DNA from: Eucommia ulmoides
Taxonomy: Eukaryota > Streptophyta > Magnoliopsida > Garryales > Eucommiaceae
Direction of reading: 5' to 3'
Assembly: GCA_016647705.1 (NCBI GenBank)
Contig: CM028326.1
Location: forward strand, 44,112,785 to 44,176,784
DNA: 64,000 nucleotides
In this document: positions 10,794 through 22,189 of the stretch, piece after piece
How positions within the stretch are numbered: position 1 is the first letter of the stretch
Layout: every line of letters starts with the position of its first letter
The notes under the pieces: model-generated
Database searches by the model: none
What the model was told of the DNA's origin: nothing
The model's input: the letters and a program-made list of their open reading frames with translations, nothing else
Position numbers and translations under genes: made by a program

Positions 10794-12260
10794 ATGCATA
10801 AGATTTTGATGAAGGATGCGTTCAAACCCTCCATTGAACATCAACGGAGGCTAAATCTGACTATGAAAGAAGTAGTGAGAGCGGAGGTGTTGAAGCTCTT
10901 GAATGCGGGAATTATATATGCTATATCCGATAGTGAGTGGGTTAGCCCGGTGCAAGTGGTCCCCAAGAAAGGAGGTATGATGGTGGTGAAGAATGATAAG
11001 GAAGACCTTATTACTACACGGACCATCACGGGATGGCGTGTGTGCATTGATTATAGAAGATTGAATAAGGCGACGAGGAAGGATCATTTTCCTCTCCCTT
11101 TCATTGACCAAATGCTTGATCGATTAGCCGGATATGAGTACTATTGCTTTCTTAATGGCTATTTAGGTTACAATCAAATAGCCATTGCACCGAAGGACCA
11201 AGAAAAGACTACTTTCACATGCCCGTATGGGATGTTTGCTTATAGACGTATGCCATTTAGCCTTTGCAATGCACGGGCAACTTTTCAACGGTGTATGATG
11301 GCAAAATATTTTGATATGGTGGAAGAGAAAATGAAAATCTTCATGGATGACTTCTCAGTCTTTGGGTCATCTTTTGATCACTGTCTATACAATTTGGCGC
11401 TTGTTCTTGACCAATGTGATGAGAAGAATTTAGTTCTCAATTGGGAGAAGTGCCACTTTATGGTTAAAGAGGGGATTGTCTTGGGTCATCGAGTCTCTTC
11501 CAAGGGGCTTGAGGTGGACCGAGCAAAGATTGAAAAGATTGAGAAGCTTCCACCACCGATTAATGTAAAAGGAGTTCGAAGTTTCTTGGGACATACCGGC
11601 TTTTACCGGCGCTTTATAAGGACTTCTCAAAGACGGTGAAGCCGTTATGTCACCTTCATGAGAAGGATACTTCATTTGAATTCAATGAGGCTTGCATGGA
11701 GGCTTTTAAGGCGATAAAGGAGAAGTTGATCACGGCTCCAATAATGGTCGCTCCGGACTGGGAAATGCCATTTGATATTATGTGCGATGCGAGTGACTAT
11801 GCCGTTAGCGCGGTGTTAGGCCAATGGAAGAAGAAGATCTTCCGCTCAATCTATTATGCAAGTAAGACATTGAATGATACCCAGGAGAATTACACCAAGA
11901 CTGAGAAATAAATGCTAGCTGTTGTTTTTGCTTGTGATAAGTTCTGGTCTTATATCATTGGGTCAAAAGTGATTGTCTACACAGATCACACAGTTATCCG
12001 GTACTTGTTCGCAAAGAAATATGCCAAACCGAGATTGATAAGGTGGATTCTTCTATTGCAAGAGTTTGATGTTGAAATAAGGGATAAGAAGGGGAGTGAG
12101 AACATTGTTGCCGACCATTTGTCAAGGTTGATTCAAGAAGACGTTGGTGAGGATTCTAGCATCACGAAAGTGTTCCCTGACGAACAACTATTTTCAGTTG
12201 AAAATGCACTTCCTTGGTATGCGGACATTGTGAACTATCTTGCATGTAATATGTTACCAC
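10794..12260 (+). mobile_element. Athila RT and RNase H region
   Basis: RT blocks in order: VSPVQVVPKKGG, WRVCIDYRRLN, HFPLPFIDQMLDRLAG, YGMFAYRRMPF, the palm block FMDDFSVFG, and VLGHRVSSKG with GVRSFLGHTGFYRRFI. RNase H follows with [42 protein letters not shown] and [11 protein letters not shown], then ADHLSRL. All are diagnostic Ty3/gypsy blocks in Athila style. The region is a fossil with a few interruptions. Confidence 0.92.
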
Positions 12261-12369
12261 CTGATTTGACTAGAGCCCAAAGAAAGAAATTTCTTTTTGG
12301 TGCAAAATATTATCTGTGGGACGAGCCATTGCTATTCAAGAAATGTGTTGATCAGGTGATCCGGATGAG

Positions 12370-13446
12370 GAAATGGCTAGTATTCTCTACCATTGCCATT
12401 CATCACCTTGTGGCGGCCATTTTGGTGTGACTCGGACAGCATCGAAAGTACTTCAATCAGGTTTTTACTGGCCTTTTTTGTTTAAAGATTCGTACACGTT
12501 TGTGAAAACTGGTGATAGATGTCAAAGGGTGGGTAACATATCGAGAAGGCATGAATTGTCATTGACGTCTATTCTTGAGCTTGAGTTGTTTGACGTGTGG
12601 GGCGTAGATTTCATGGGGCCATTTCCGCCGTCATTTGGCAAGGAGTATATTCTGTTAGCGATGGATTATGTGTCCAAATGAGTCGAGGCCGTGGCAACAC
12701 CTACCAATGATGCCAAAGTGGTTTTCAAGTTCTTTCAACAAAATATCATGACACAGTTCGGGACACCTCGAGCCTTAATCAGTGATGAAGAAATCTACTT
12801 CTGTAACAAACTACTTAGTGCTTTGTTGACAAAGTATGGGGTTAGGCACAAGGTGGCACTACCATACCACCCACAGACAAATGGCCAAGCTGAAGTTTCA
12901 AACCGAGAAATCAAGCTAATTCTGGAGAAAACGGTTCATACTAATCGCAAGGATTGGGCAGTGAAGCTTGATGATGCTTTATGGGTGTATCACACGGCTT
13001 TTAAGACACCGATTGGCATGTCGCCTTATCGATTGGTGTTTGGGAAAGCGTGTCATTTGCCCATTGAATTGGAGCACCGCGCATTCTGGGCGATTAAGAA
13101 ACTCAACTTTGACCTAAAGGCTTCTGGTGCGCAACGTCTCCTCCAATTGAATGAAATGGAGGAATTCTGGCATAAGGCTTATGAGAATGCCAAGCTTTAT
13201 AAAGATAAAATGAAGAGGTAGCATGATAAAATGATAGTCCGGAGGGAGTTCAGTCCGAGACAACAAGTTCTGTTGTTTAACTCAAGGCTGAGACTCTTTC
13301 CCGGAAAGTTGAAGTCCTGGTGGTCTGGACCGTTCCGGATCAAGCATATTTATCCATTTGGTGCTATCGAGTTGGAAGGTGAAGACAGACGAACTATCCG
13401 AGTCAATGAGGAGCGGATCAAGCACTACTTCAGGGATGAAGAGTGA
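12370..13446 (+). mobile_element. Athila integrase region
   Basis: It starts with the zinc-binding HHCC area (IAIHHL...[29 protein letters not shown]). The catalytic core follows, with FDVWGVDFMGPFP, a [11 protein letters not shown] block and [20 protein letters not shown], then [20 protein letters not shown]. The C-terminal part has LRLFPGKLKSWWSGPFRI and ends in INHYF-like sequence. This enzyme would insert the cDNA into the genome. Confidence 0.92.
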
Positions 13447-13689
13447 GTTGTAGAGAACATCTCTCTCGTTGAAGGATAAAGCCAGAATTCATACACGTCC
13501 AACTAGGGACGTAAAACCAAGCAACATCTTTTGATATGTCGTCGAGGGTAACGAACATTCCCAACTTTTGTATAAATTACTTTTTGGAGATCGTATTGAT
13601 CTCAGAATATTATTTTTTGTGGTGAATTGATGAGGCTAGATACTTAGGGTTGAATTACATGCTAAAAATCGTTTGAGGAACGAAGTGGA

Positions 13690-14030
13690 AGTAAGAGGTG
13701 TAGAGCAAAAATGTGAAAACATGAAGGAATCCAGCCAAACTCTACACTGTCGTAAATTCACCTAGGCGGAGAAACCACCGCCTAGGCGGAAATAGGACAG
13801 AAGGCTGAGTTTTTATACTGGCATAAATTTACCTAGGCGAAAAACCACCGTTTAGGCGGATTAACAATAGAATCATTGGGTTTCACACTGATGAAACTTC
13901 ACCTAGGCAGAAAAACCTCCGCCTAGGCAAATTAACGTTAGAAGGTTTTTTTAAAAAAACAAAAGGCGCTACTTCGCCTAGGTGGAAAAACCTCCACCAA
14001 GGCGAATTTGAGGCAGCCCTGTTTTAAATA
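13690..14030 (+). promoter_or_regulatory. internal U3-like module with paired CCTAGG boxes
   Basis: Between integrase and the env-position ORF lies a copy of the LTR U3 pattern. It begins with a GTGTAGAGCAAAA stretch (compare GTGTGGAGCAAAA in the left LTR) and has four pairs of CCTAGG boxes (13,758-14,005). The first pair is spaced 20 bp apart, as in the right LTR. CAGAAGG tails follow pairs in both places, and a TATA-like TTTAAATA sits at 14,023. The same order in LTR and interior suggests a second, internal promoter for the downstream ORF. Promoter activity is inference. Confidence 0.65.
14023..14030 (+). promoter_or_regulatory. TATA-like box in front of the env-position ORF
   Basis: TTTAAATA followed by GGAGCCCTTCCCTTTT, resembling the sequence after the LTR TATA boxes (CCCCTCTCCTCCC and CCCTTTCCC). 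The putative leader to the ATG at 14,661 is about 600 bases long. Confidence 0.45.
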
Positions 14031-14660
14031 GGAGCCCTTCCCTTTTGCAAACTGCACTTCCCTCCTAAAATTTTCAGAAACCTCTCAATTTCACCATCCC
14101 AAATCATTTCCTCCCTTTAAAAATTCATCCTAAATTACGAAAAACTTGGAATTCCACCAAGAATCTTCATCCAAGCGTTGGATTTCTCTTCCCAAAATCT
14201 GGGTTTAAGGGGTGAACAGTGCGAAATCGACATCTTCAAGTGATTTGACCGAAATTTTTCAACAAGTATCAATGATCCTATTTTTCATTTAATTGTTGAA
14301 ATCTTTGCTTTATTTGTATATTTATTTCAAAAATCCTTAGATTTGGATAGAACCCTAAACCCTTTTAAACCCTAGTATTGTGTTTTTCATACTATTAGGG
14401 ATTTAGGACTGATTTTTGATAAAGCCTATCATGCTTATGTGTAGATACACAATGGGAATCGTTTATTTTAGGCTACATTCCGGAAAAAAACAAATGTGAT
14501 TTGGTTTTGGTTGGTGTGATATATTCTGAAATTCGTATTGTTTGGTTTTGGTTGGTATGTGGTTGTTAAAAGGGCATTGTGTGTTCGCTGACAATGGGTT
14601 GAATTGTGTGTTCTATTGTTATTGTTGTGGCTTGTGTTGTGATTGTGATTTATAGGCAAA

Positions 14661-15653
14661 ATGGTAAAGCGTCGAGCATCTAAACAACTACGCACAGAAG
14701 AATCTTCGATTGCCACGGATTACAACTCCTTAAAATTCGTTTCCAAGCAAGCCGAAACCCATTTCAACAGACATGAAAGTAGGCATTCCGGTATTTTCCA
14801 AAGGGGGTTCGAACCTTTGCAAGAACTCCCTGAAGAATTCAGGACAGTCATACAAAGTCGAAAATGGGAATAGTTCTGCGCTTCACCCCCACCAGGGGAG
14901 TTGGCCTTGGTACGCAAATTCTACACAAATATTACCGAGGCTACTGGCTTTCAGAAGAAGGTCCGAAACATCCCAATTTTGTTCAGTGCAGACCACTTCA
15001 ATGATTTGCTGGGTTTGATGGGGCCGAAAGCCTCGCGGGATTTATCCGAAGCTGCCATACCAACGATGAATGCTGTGATTCAGGCCCTGACTACGGGTAA
15101 CGCCCAATGGAAAAACACATGGCAGGGTCAGGCCATCTTTAAGGCGCAGTTTCTGAAACCAATCCCGAAGATATGGCATCAATTCATCTGCGGGAATTTG
15201 CTCCCCACCTCCCACGTTTCAGATCTTTCCAAGGAGTGCGCTTTTATGCGATATGGCATCGATAGAGGGACCCCCGTCAATGTCGATTGGCACATCTACT
15301 CTTCCATACTTCATGCTGCCAAAACGATAAAAGGTGGCCTTTATTTTCCCTTCTTCCTAACCGTTCTATTTCTGCGTGCCAGAGTTCATTTCACAGCGAC
15401 AAGCCCCTTCCTACCTAAACATCCGCCCGATCTTTCAATGATTAACCGATTGTGGAAGGGAGGACCAGTTGAGGGAGAAGAGAATCCTGACGAGGAAGAA
15501 GCCGACCCTTCGGAGGCACCAACGCCCACAACCCGCCGTGACCAACTAAACCAGATTTTGCGAGATATCCGTGGTCTCCAATCCGACATGAGCCATCTCC
15601 AAAATAATTTTTCTCAGACGGAAATTTACATGGATCACTACATTAGGCAGTAA
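14661..15653 (+). mobile_element. Athila env-position ORF (plant Athila accessory protein)
   Basis: Located after integrase, where Athila-group elements carry a third ORF once called env-like. Recognisable parts: a short basic start (MVKRRASKQLR), a RGFEPLQELP...VIQSRKWE block, LVRKFYTNI with VRNIPILFSADHFNDLLGL, then WHQFICGNLLPTSHVSDL, RGTPVNVDWHI and a hydrophobic GGLYFPFFLTVLFLRA stretch. An acidic linker and a coiled-coil-like C-terminus end it. It resembles the plant-transposon domain found in this position in Athila. The ATG follows a T-rich stretch ending TTATAG at 14,655, a possible 3' splice site; a spliced env-like message is known from barley Bagy-2. The region is not intact. Confidence 0.75.
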
Positions 15654-17448
15654 GATCAAAATTAAAGGGTTTTATTTTAGCACCTCAGAATCGACATGAC
15701 GCGTTATACGCCCGTGCTGCCTTTCGAGACCGATGAGCCGCAACCACCATCTCCTCCCCAATGAACGGTAGGAGGTTAGACTTGTATGTCTTCCCTCCTA
15801 GGTATGTGTCCGACCCAGTTTCCAATATTTAGATTTCTATAATGTTATTGGGTTCACTGCCTAGGCAATGAGGACACTACCTCATTCAAGTTTGAGGGTA
15901 TTAAACATGCAAGCATGTAGTTTTTGTTCTTTTTGGGATATGAAGATATGAAGGATGAATTTTTTTTATGTGAATAGGACAAAATTCTTTTTTGTGGACA
16001 AATTTTTGCTTATAATGGTATTAATGTTTAATTTTTGTAAATTTTGAAATTCTTTTTGTTGTGCATGTGTAATTATTAGTTATGCATGTGTAAGGATCAT
16101 TAGCATAAGTAATGTTAGTTTGTAGAATTAGAGTAGATATGTTAATGAATGTAGTTGTACGTGCATGCTGAGTTTTTGAGTTCGTCCGAACGATGTCCCA
16201 ATGATGAAAATTATCCCCTAATTGCATATTGAGGTCGGGGGTAATTCCATTCATGTGTATTTTGTGTGCTTAGCATGTCGATTAGGTAAAAAGTATTTTG
16301 ATCCTAAATCGCATGATCGCATAAACTCATTGTATAATTAGTTGACCGATTTGACGCCGATTATTTAGTAATTAGTTCATGACAGAAATGAGGATTCTAG
16401 AACTTGATTGGGGGAGGCTTGAGGCGAAATTATAGGTAAGGTAATTCCGGAGGCATGATATAGGCCTTCATTTTTATCGCTTGAACCTTTTGAAACTAAC
16501 CTGAAAATTTATTCCCTTGTTCTCCTGTTGAAGCCATAAACTTTTCGATTCTGAACTTGTTTCTGTACTTTAACCAAGCAAATCTTTCAAAACCATTGTC
16601 GCTAAGAATAAAAGTAAAAATTGAGTGAAATCAAGTAGCATTAGATTATGCTAACTTGAAGCGGGCAATCGGGGTTTCAGTTTAAATGTTTTTGGTTAAG
16701 TATAAGCGTATTCACTTGTCAATCCTTTAGTTGTATTTACACACCCCTAAAATTGTACAAAATTGAATAAGTTTGGGGGTGTGTTAAAAAAAACAAAAAA
16801 CCACTATGTGAATATAGTGTTTAATCTCGGTTGTTGTGACAAGTGAATACAAGTTTACTTAATCTTGTTCAGGGTTATATCTTCAAAGATAGGGGGTTAC
16901 GAGAGAGATTTAGCGACAAGCGTTTGTGCCTTGGGTATCGTTAAAATTATAACGAGTTTCTATTTCTACAATACCCTTGGTCGTTCTCCAAAACCAAACC
17001 AAGCCCTATTAATCTCTGTGAATGTCTGAACCTACATTAGTGGATAGTTGAGCCCAGTCAAGCATATAGCTTTCCTGAATGTTTTAATAAGTTTAAGACA
17101 TGACCTTATTCATTGAATAATCCAATCCGGTGTTTGATTAGTTATACATCTGAGTTCTCACACACACATATTTCAATTGGATCTAAAATGATTTTAACTG
17201 ATATTGAGTGTTGAAATTCTGGAACACCACGTGGTGTGTGTTATTCCTTAACCGGATCTAATTACGGGTTGTTGAGGGAAGAACCACATGGTCTCTTTGA
17301 TTGAACTTAAATCTCACAGGTGTTTACTTCTTATTTGTTAAGGATTATTTATTTTTAGTTTAGAAATTAGCTAATTAGTGTAGTTAGTGTTATTTAGTAT
17401 TAGGGTGTTTTGCTCGAGGACTAGCAAAATTCCAAGTTTGGGGGTATT
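15654..17448 (+). mobile_element. Athila 3' noncoding region with polypurine tracts
   Basis: 1.8 kb without supported genes. It holds three related polypurine-type sequences: AAGTTTGAGGGTATT at 15,888-15,902, AAGTTTGGGGGTGTG at 16,769-16,783 and the final AAGTTTGGGGGTATT at 17,434-17,448, which primes plus-strand synthesis at the LTR. The last 640 bp match the fragment at 5,330-5,955. Confidence 0.8.
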
Positions 17449-19052
17449 TGATAAGTGTAAAATACCTATCTATTTCTAAACCGAATTTGCCAGTTTTCAA
17501 GTATTTTATTAAAGTTTTAATATCTTTTTAGTTGTTGTTTATAAGTCAGGAGTAGGGACATAAACAATCGACAAACTGAGCGAAACGGTGGAGAAAAGGG
17601 TATCCAAAAGATAAAAAAATAGAGGTTTCAAGAACAGCGGAAATCCGCCTAGGCGAAGTTTCCACCGCCTAGGCGGAAATCCATCAGAAGGTTGAATAGC
17701 TAAAATATTCAAATCCACCTAGGCGAAGTTTTCACCACCTAGGCGGAAATCCGTTAGAAGGTTGGAAGTGCTGAAATGTTGAAATCTGCCTAGGCGAAGT
17801 TTCCACCGCCTAGGCAGAATTCCGTCAGAATGCTAGAAGTGCTGAAATGCTGGAAGTGCTTAAATACTGAAATCCGCCTAGGCAAAGTTTCTACCGCCTA
17901 AGCGGAAATCAGTCAGAATGAAAGAAGACGAAGAAGTTAGTCCTTTGCCTAGGCGAATAAACCATCGCCTAGGCGGATTTCTAACCGACTTAAACTTCGC
18001 CTAGGCGAAGATTCTACCGCCTAGGCAAATTTCGCAGAACAGGGCAAAATATCTGTTTACATATTTTTGAAACCTTTGGCCTATATATAACCCTTTCCCA
18101 CGTCTGAAAAAGAGAGTTGATGATACCTAACCCTAGTAGAGAGTTCTTAAGCTACATTTAAGAGATCAAAGAGGAGATTCATCATTCGGGCAAAGACGAA
18201 TCACTTGCGGATCAATCATTAGCGACAGTGGATCGTTTCACTTTCAGATTTGATCGTTCTTCTCTTGTTTTTATCTTTGTAATTACGTTTCCATATCTAA
18301 TAATGTTGAATCCCTCTTATTTTGTATAGTATATGGCTAAGATCTTGTAGTATTAATTAAATATTACTTAGGTGTAGTTGAAATCATGTAAATGTTAAGT
18401 TGAATGAATTAATGTTACTTTAACGTGTTGTTTGTCTAAATCCGATTGTGTTTACCGTTAATCTTGATATTATACTTGTATTGATAAACTAAGAATACGA
18501 GGTTTGACACTCGGGAGAGGTAACTCTAGATTCGGACTAGGGTAAATGCAACATGACGTTCTAATGACCCGGGAGGGCGTTAGAACATATGCAATCCATG
18601 ACGTTGGCTTAAAACTGATGCAACCTAGGGTCGTTAAGGCGTTGAGGGGGACTTCTTCGTTAACACGAAGTCATGTAATCCCCCGTCTTACACTCAGGAG
18701 AGGTAGCGGAGGAGTTATCGATACAGAGATTGCCGGAATAGATAAAAACCGTTATAGCTAACTAAATGAAGTCAATTATGCATTATGTAAAAGAAATCAA
18801 TACCTAAGTAATTAGTGTAATTAGAACTAACCTAATAGTTGTCATTTATCTTAGTAGATTAAATAGAATACAAACAAATTTTGATTAGTCGAGATAATAT
18901 GAAACTATTTTAATCACAATATTCAACCAAGTTACACGTGTTCCCAGTGGAACGATATCCGATCTTACAAGATCCATTATATTAAAACTAGATCTCGTAT
19001 ACTTGCGAGTAGTCAATATCGCGAGAACGATGATGAAATCTTTACGCGTACA
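17449..19052 (+). repeat. Athila right LTR (1.60 kb)
   Basis: It starts TGATAAGTGT after the polypurine tract and ends ACGCGTACA. It carries the regular paired CCTAGG array, a TATA box (18,081-18,090) and one copy of the GAGGGGGACTTCTTCGTTAA block. It has clearly diverged from the left LTR. Confidence 0.9.
17645..18028 (+). repeat. paired CCTAGG hairpin array in the right LTR U3
   Basis: Six pairs of boxes in about 380 bp. In the first pair, CCGCCTAGGCG (17,645-17,655) and CGCCTAGGCGG (17,666-17,676) are reverse complements separated by 10 bases, so each pair can fold as an 11-bp stem, and each box is itself palindromic. Box centres within a pair are 20-21 bp apart, two helical turns. Confidence 0.85.
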
Positions 19053-19059
19053 ATATCAC

Positions 19060-22000
19060 ATTGGAAATATAAAATCAACTAGGTGCACACCAAATAACAA
19101 AAATAAATAATGTAAAGATAGCAGTACACTAGAAATTTATACTGGTTCACCAAGCTACTCTTGGCTAATCCAATCCTTCGAGCCCCACGGAGAGTCACAC
19201 CCACTAAACTCAAGATTCCTATAAAGATAGAAACCAAACCCTCACAAAGATTCTTTTACAGGCTCATAATCAACCTTTACAAATTCCTTTTCACAGGCTT
19301 AGGAATAACCTCTACTTTTTACTGACTCAAGAATAACCTAATTCTTTTTAAACTAAGGCTAAAGAATTAAAACCCCACAACACTCCAAATATCCTTTTAC
19401 CCGGTAAGGATTTGAAATGTTACAAAATGCTCACAAAACAATTCAATTCAAGAAAAATTACTACCTCAATCTCTTTACAGGAAGAGACTGAAACCAGTCA
19501 GCCTTAGATTAAATACTTCCAACAGTATTGGAAGTATTTAATCTGTCACTCAACTCATCAATTAAAAATTGACAAGTGATTTTTCTCACTCGGAGCTTCT
19601 ACCACCCCAGATAAATTAGAACTCAATTAATTTCCCAAAAGTAGTGATAGAAAAGTGAGATATTTAAAATCTTATTTTCAACAGAAATGGGTAGCATGTA
19701 ATCAGATTGATTCAAGAAATTGTTTCAAAAATATTTTTCAACACCAAATAGAAAGTAATTTTGTAAGATTTCACCTGGAATCCACCGAAAGAATAATTAT
19801 AGCAATGTCACTTCAGATTCGGTAGCAGCAATGATTCATAGCAAATAATTATCAAGAATAACTCTTAGAAAAGCTCTCACAATTCTCAATATGATTTCTC
19901 TTAGAAAAACTCTATATAATACTCTTGATCTCTCTCTCTGATATGATAAACGCAGGTCTATATAAGTCAGAATAAAATAAGCTCTCTAACAGTTAGTTCC
20001 CACTTGTTATGAAATTTAATCGCTCTTATAGACCCCTTATATCATTAAGACTTTATCATGGTTCAAATCACTTAATTATAGATTTTAAACTTCTCAATTA
20101 AGTCCCCCAAATAATTCTCAATCACAATTAAATAGGATAGAAAGAATTACATGTAATAAATTGAAAAATATTCAAACTTAATGAACCAAATCTATAGGAA
20201 TATCATAATATATGTTGCATATCTCAAATAACATTAAATCCCTAAAATCTCTCGTAAATCCTAACCAAAAAATGGCTAGTAACCGCTACTTTTAGAATAA
20301 AATTCAGAATTCCATAATAACCTAAAACAGTCCCATAAGTCGACTGATCGATTTAGGATGTATCTAAGCCAAAAATTTTGTGCCCATCTGTCGACTTAGA
20401 GATTTAGAGAGTTCCATTTCTTATCACAGGTTGACCGCTCTATTGACTTATAGATACAGAGAGTTCATATTTAAGTACAGGCCGACTTACCTGTCGACCG
20501 AGAGATACAGAGACTTTTCCTTCTATACTTCGGTCGACTTACCTGTCGACTTATAGATGCTGGAACACTTCTCTCAATTCATTTTAAATCCATTTTTATT
20601 GACGTTTTTGCCCCTTTAACCGATTTCTTTTCTCGGTTAGCTCCACTAAATACTTAAATTCAATTTTAATCAATTTTTAATATATTTTTTTTAACTACAC
20701 ATAGGAGCTAATAATTTAGCTAATTAGGATCCTATTAAAAAAAACACATATTTATAAAAATTATTTAAAAAAAAATTGTGTCATGTGTGATCCTAATTGG
20801 GATATTAAGAGTTGAAATTTAACTTGAGTTTATTTCCCTAGGTTTTTCAAATTCTTCAGCCTCTTAATCCTTCATCATCTTTATCATCATATCTTCGTCA
20901 TTTGAAACTTAATAAACTGAAACACTTAATCATACTGTTAGTTCCACCAAAAACATCAACCTTTAATTGTCCATTAAAATCTTAGGATTAATATACGGGA
21001 TTATAACAAGCCCTCTAACAGGTAGTTCTCACATATCATGACAAATAATTGCTACATAAGCCCCCTTATATCATTAAGACTCAATCCTAGTATAATTCAC
21101 TTAATTATATCTTTTAAAACATTCAATTTAGTCCCTCAAACTTTTACTCAATCTCAATTAGATAAGATAGAAAGAATTACATGTACCAAATTGAGAAATA
21201 TCAAAACTAGTTGAACCATATCTATAGGGATATTTAAATATTAATTAAATAGCTCAAAATATATCAGATCCCTAAGACATCTCGCATATCTTACCCATAA
21301 ATGGCTAGTAACAGCTACTGTTTGAATAAAATCCGAAATTCGATAAATCTTGAAACAGATCCATCTGTCGACCGACCATGGCCCGTTTGTTGACCACCCC
21401 ATTCAGGATATAGCCAAGCAAAAAATCCTTTGCCCATCGATCGACCACCCATACTTCATTTGTCAACCGGAAGATTCAGAGACTTCATCTTTTGGCCATA
21501 GGTCGACCTACCAGTCGTCCGACTGATTCAGAGAGTTCACCATTTAAGCTCAGGTCGACCTACCTGTCGACCGAGAGATTCAGCAACTTCACTTATCTTT
21601 CATAAGTTGACTTACAAGTCGACTGATCAATGCTGGAATTCTCTCCTTAATTCAATTTTAATTCATTTTCTTTGACGTTTTTACCCCTTTAACCGATTTC
21701 TTTTCTAGGTTAGTTCCACTAAAATCTTAAATTTAATTTTAATCAACTTTATTTCTTTTTCAATTACACATAGGAGAAAATAATTTAACTAATTAGGATC
21801 CTATAAAAACACACATAATTTTGAAAAATATTTTGTGTCGTGTGTGATCCTAACCGGGATACATTAAAAATTAAAATTTAACCTGAGTTGTTTTCCCTAG
21901 GTTTTTTCAATTTCTTCAAACTCTTAATCTTTCATCATTTTTGTCATCGTCTTTAGCATTGTCACAATATCTTCATGATCATTTTCATCACTGGAGCTAA

Positions 22001-22085
22001 TAAACTGAAACACTCAATAAAATCATTAGTTCCACCAAAAATATCAACATTTAATTGTCCATCAAAATCTTAGGATTAACACGAA
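19060..22085 (-). repeat. minus-strand LTR-like sequence with duplicated U3 (probably Copia)
   Basis: On the minus strand it begins TGTTAATCCTAAGATTTTGA at 22,085. It runs through two copies of a block of about 1 kb and then into R/U5-like sequence with GGTGAACCAGTATAAATTTC, resembling SIRE-type Copia LTRs. The left limit is near the Athila LTR end. No PBS, polypurine tract or coding sequence is attached, so it may be a solo LTR. Target-site duplications are not evident. The family assignment is recall and tentative. Confidence 0.5.
19981..22085. repeat. two-copy tandem duplication of about 1.03-1.08 kb
   Basis: Copy one (19,981-21,005) and copy two (21,010-22,085) align end to end. Both share the CTCTAACAG...TAGTTC start, GATAGAAAGAATTACATGTA, ATGGCTAGTAAC, a cluster of GTCGAC-containing sub-repeats (20,336-20,560 and 21,360-21,630), TTGACGTTTTTGCCCCTTTA-like sequence, GTGTGATCCTAA and an end in ATCTTAGGATTAA. 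Substitutions and small indels are frequent, so the duplication is old. Confidence 0.9.
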
Positions 22086-22189
22086 TCATTTGTGTTGTCC
22101 ACCTAGCTAACTTGTCCTACCTCGTCGGTACAGGGTGCGTGGAGGATTTCAACACGGACGTTGAACACACTGCATTTTATCCCGCTCAA

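Larger units (their letters stand above)
5956..19052 (+). mobile_element. Athila (Ty3/gypsy) retrotransposon, 13.1 kb, broken
   Basis: Complete layout: LTR 5,956-7,858, PBS 7,865-7,882, gag about 8,069-9,850, protease about 9,875-10,770, RT about 10,794-11,640, RNase H about 11,640-12,260, integrase about 12,370-13,446, U3-like internal module 13,690-14,030, env-position ORF 14,661-15,653, long 3' noncoding region, polypurine tract and LTR 17,449-19,052. Length, tRNA-Asp-type PBS, gag motif and the extra 3' ORF all fit Athila. The coding part has several interruptions. The two LTRs differ by many substitutions and by a duplicated block, so the copy is old. Confidence 0.92.

Noticed and set aside
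14661-15653. Genuine viral envelope gene
   Set aside because: There is no clear signal peptide plus C-terminal membrane anchor; only one hydrophobic stretch is visible. The position is env-like, but the content matches the Athila accessory domain, so I call it env-position only.
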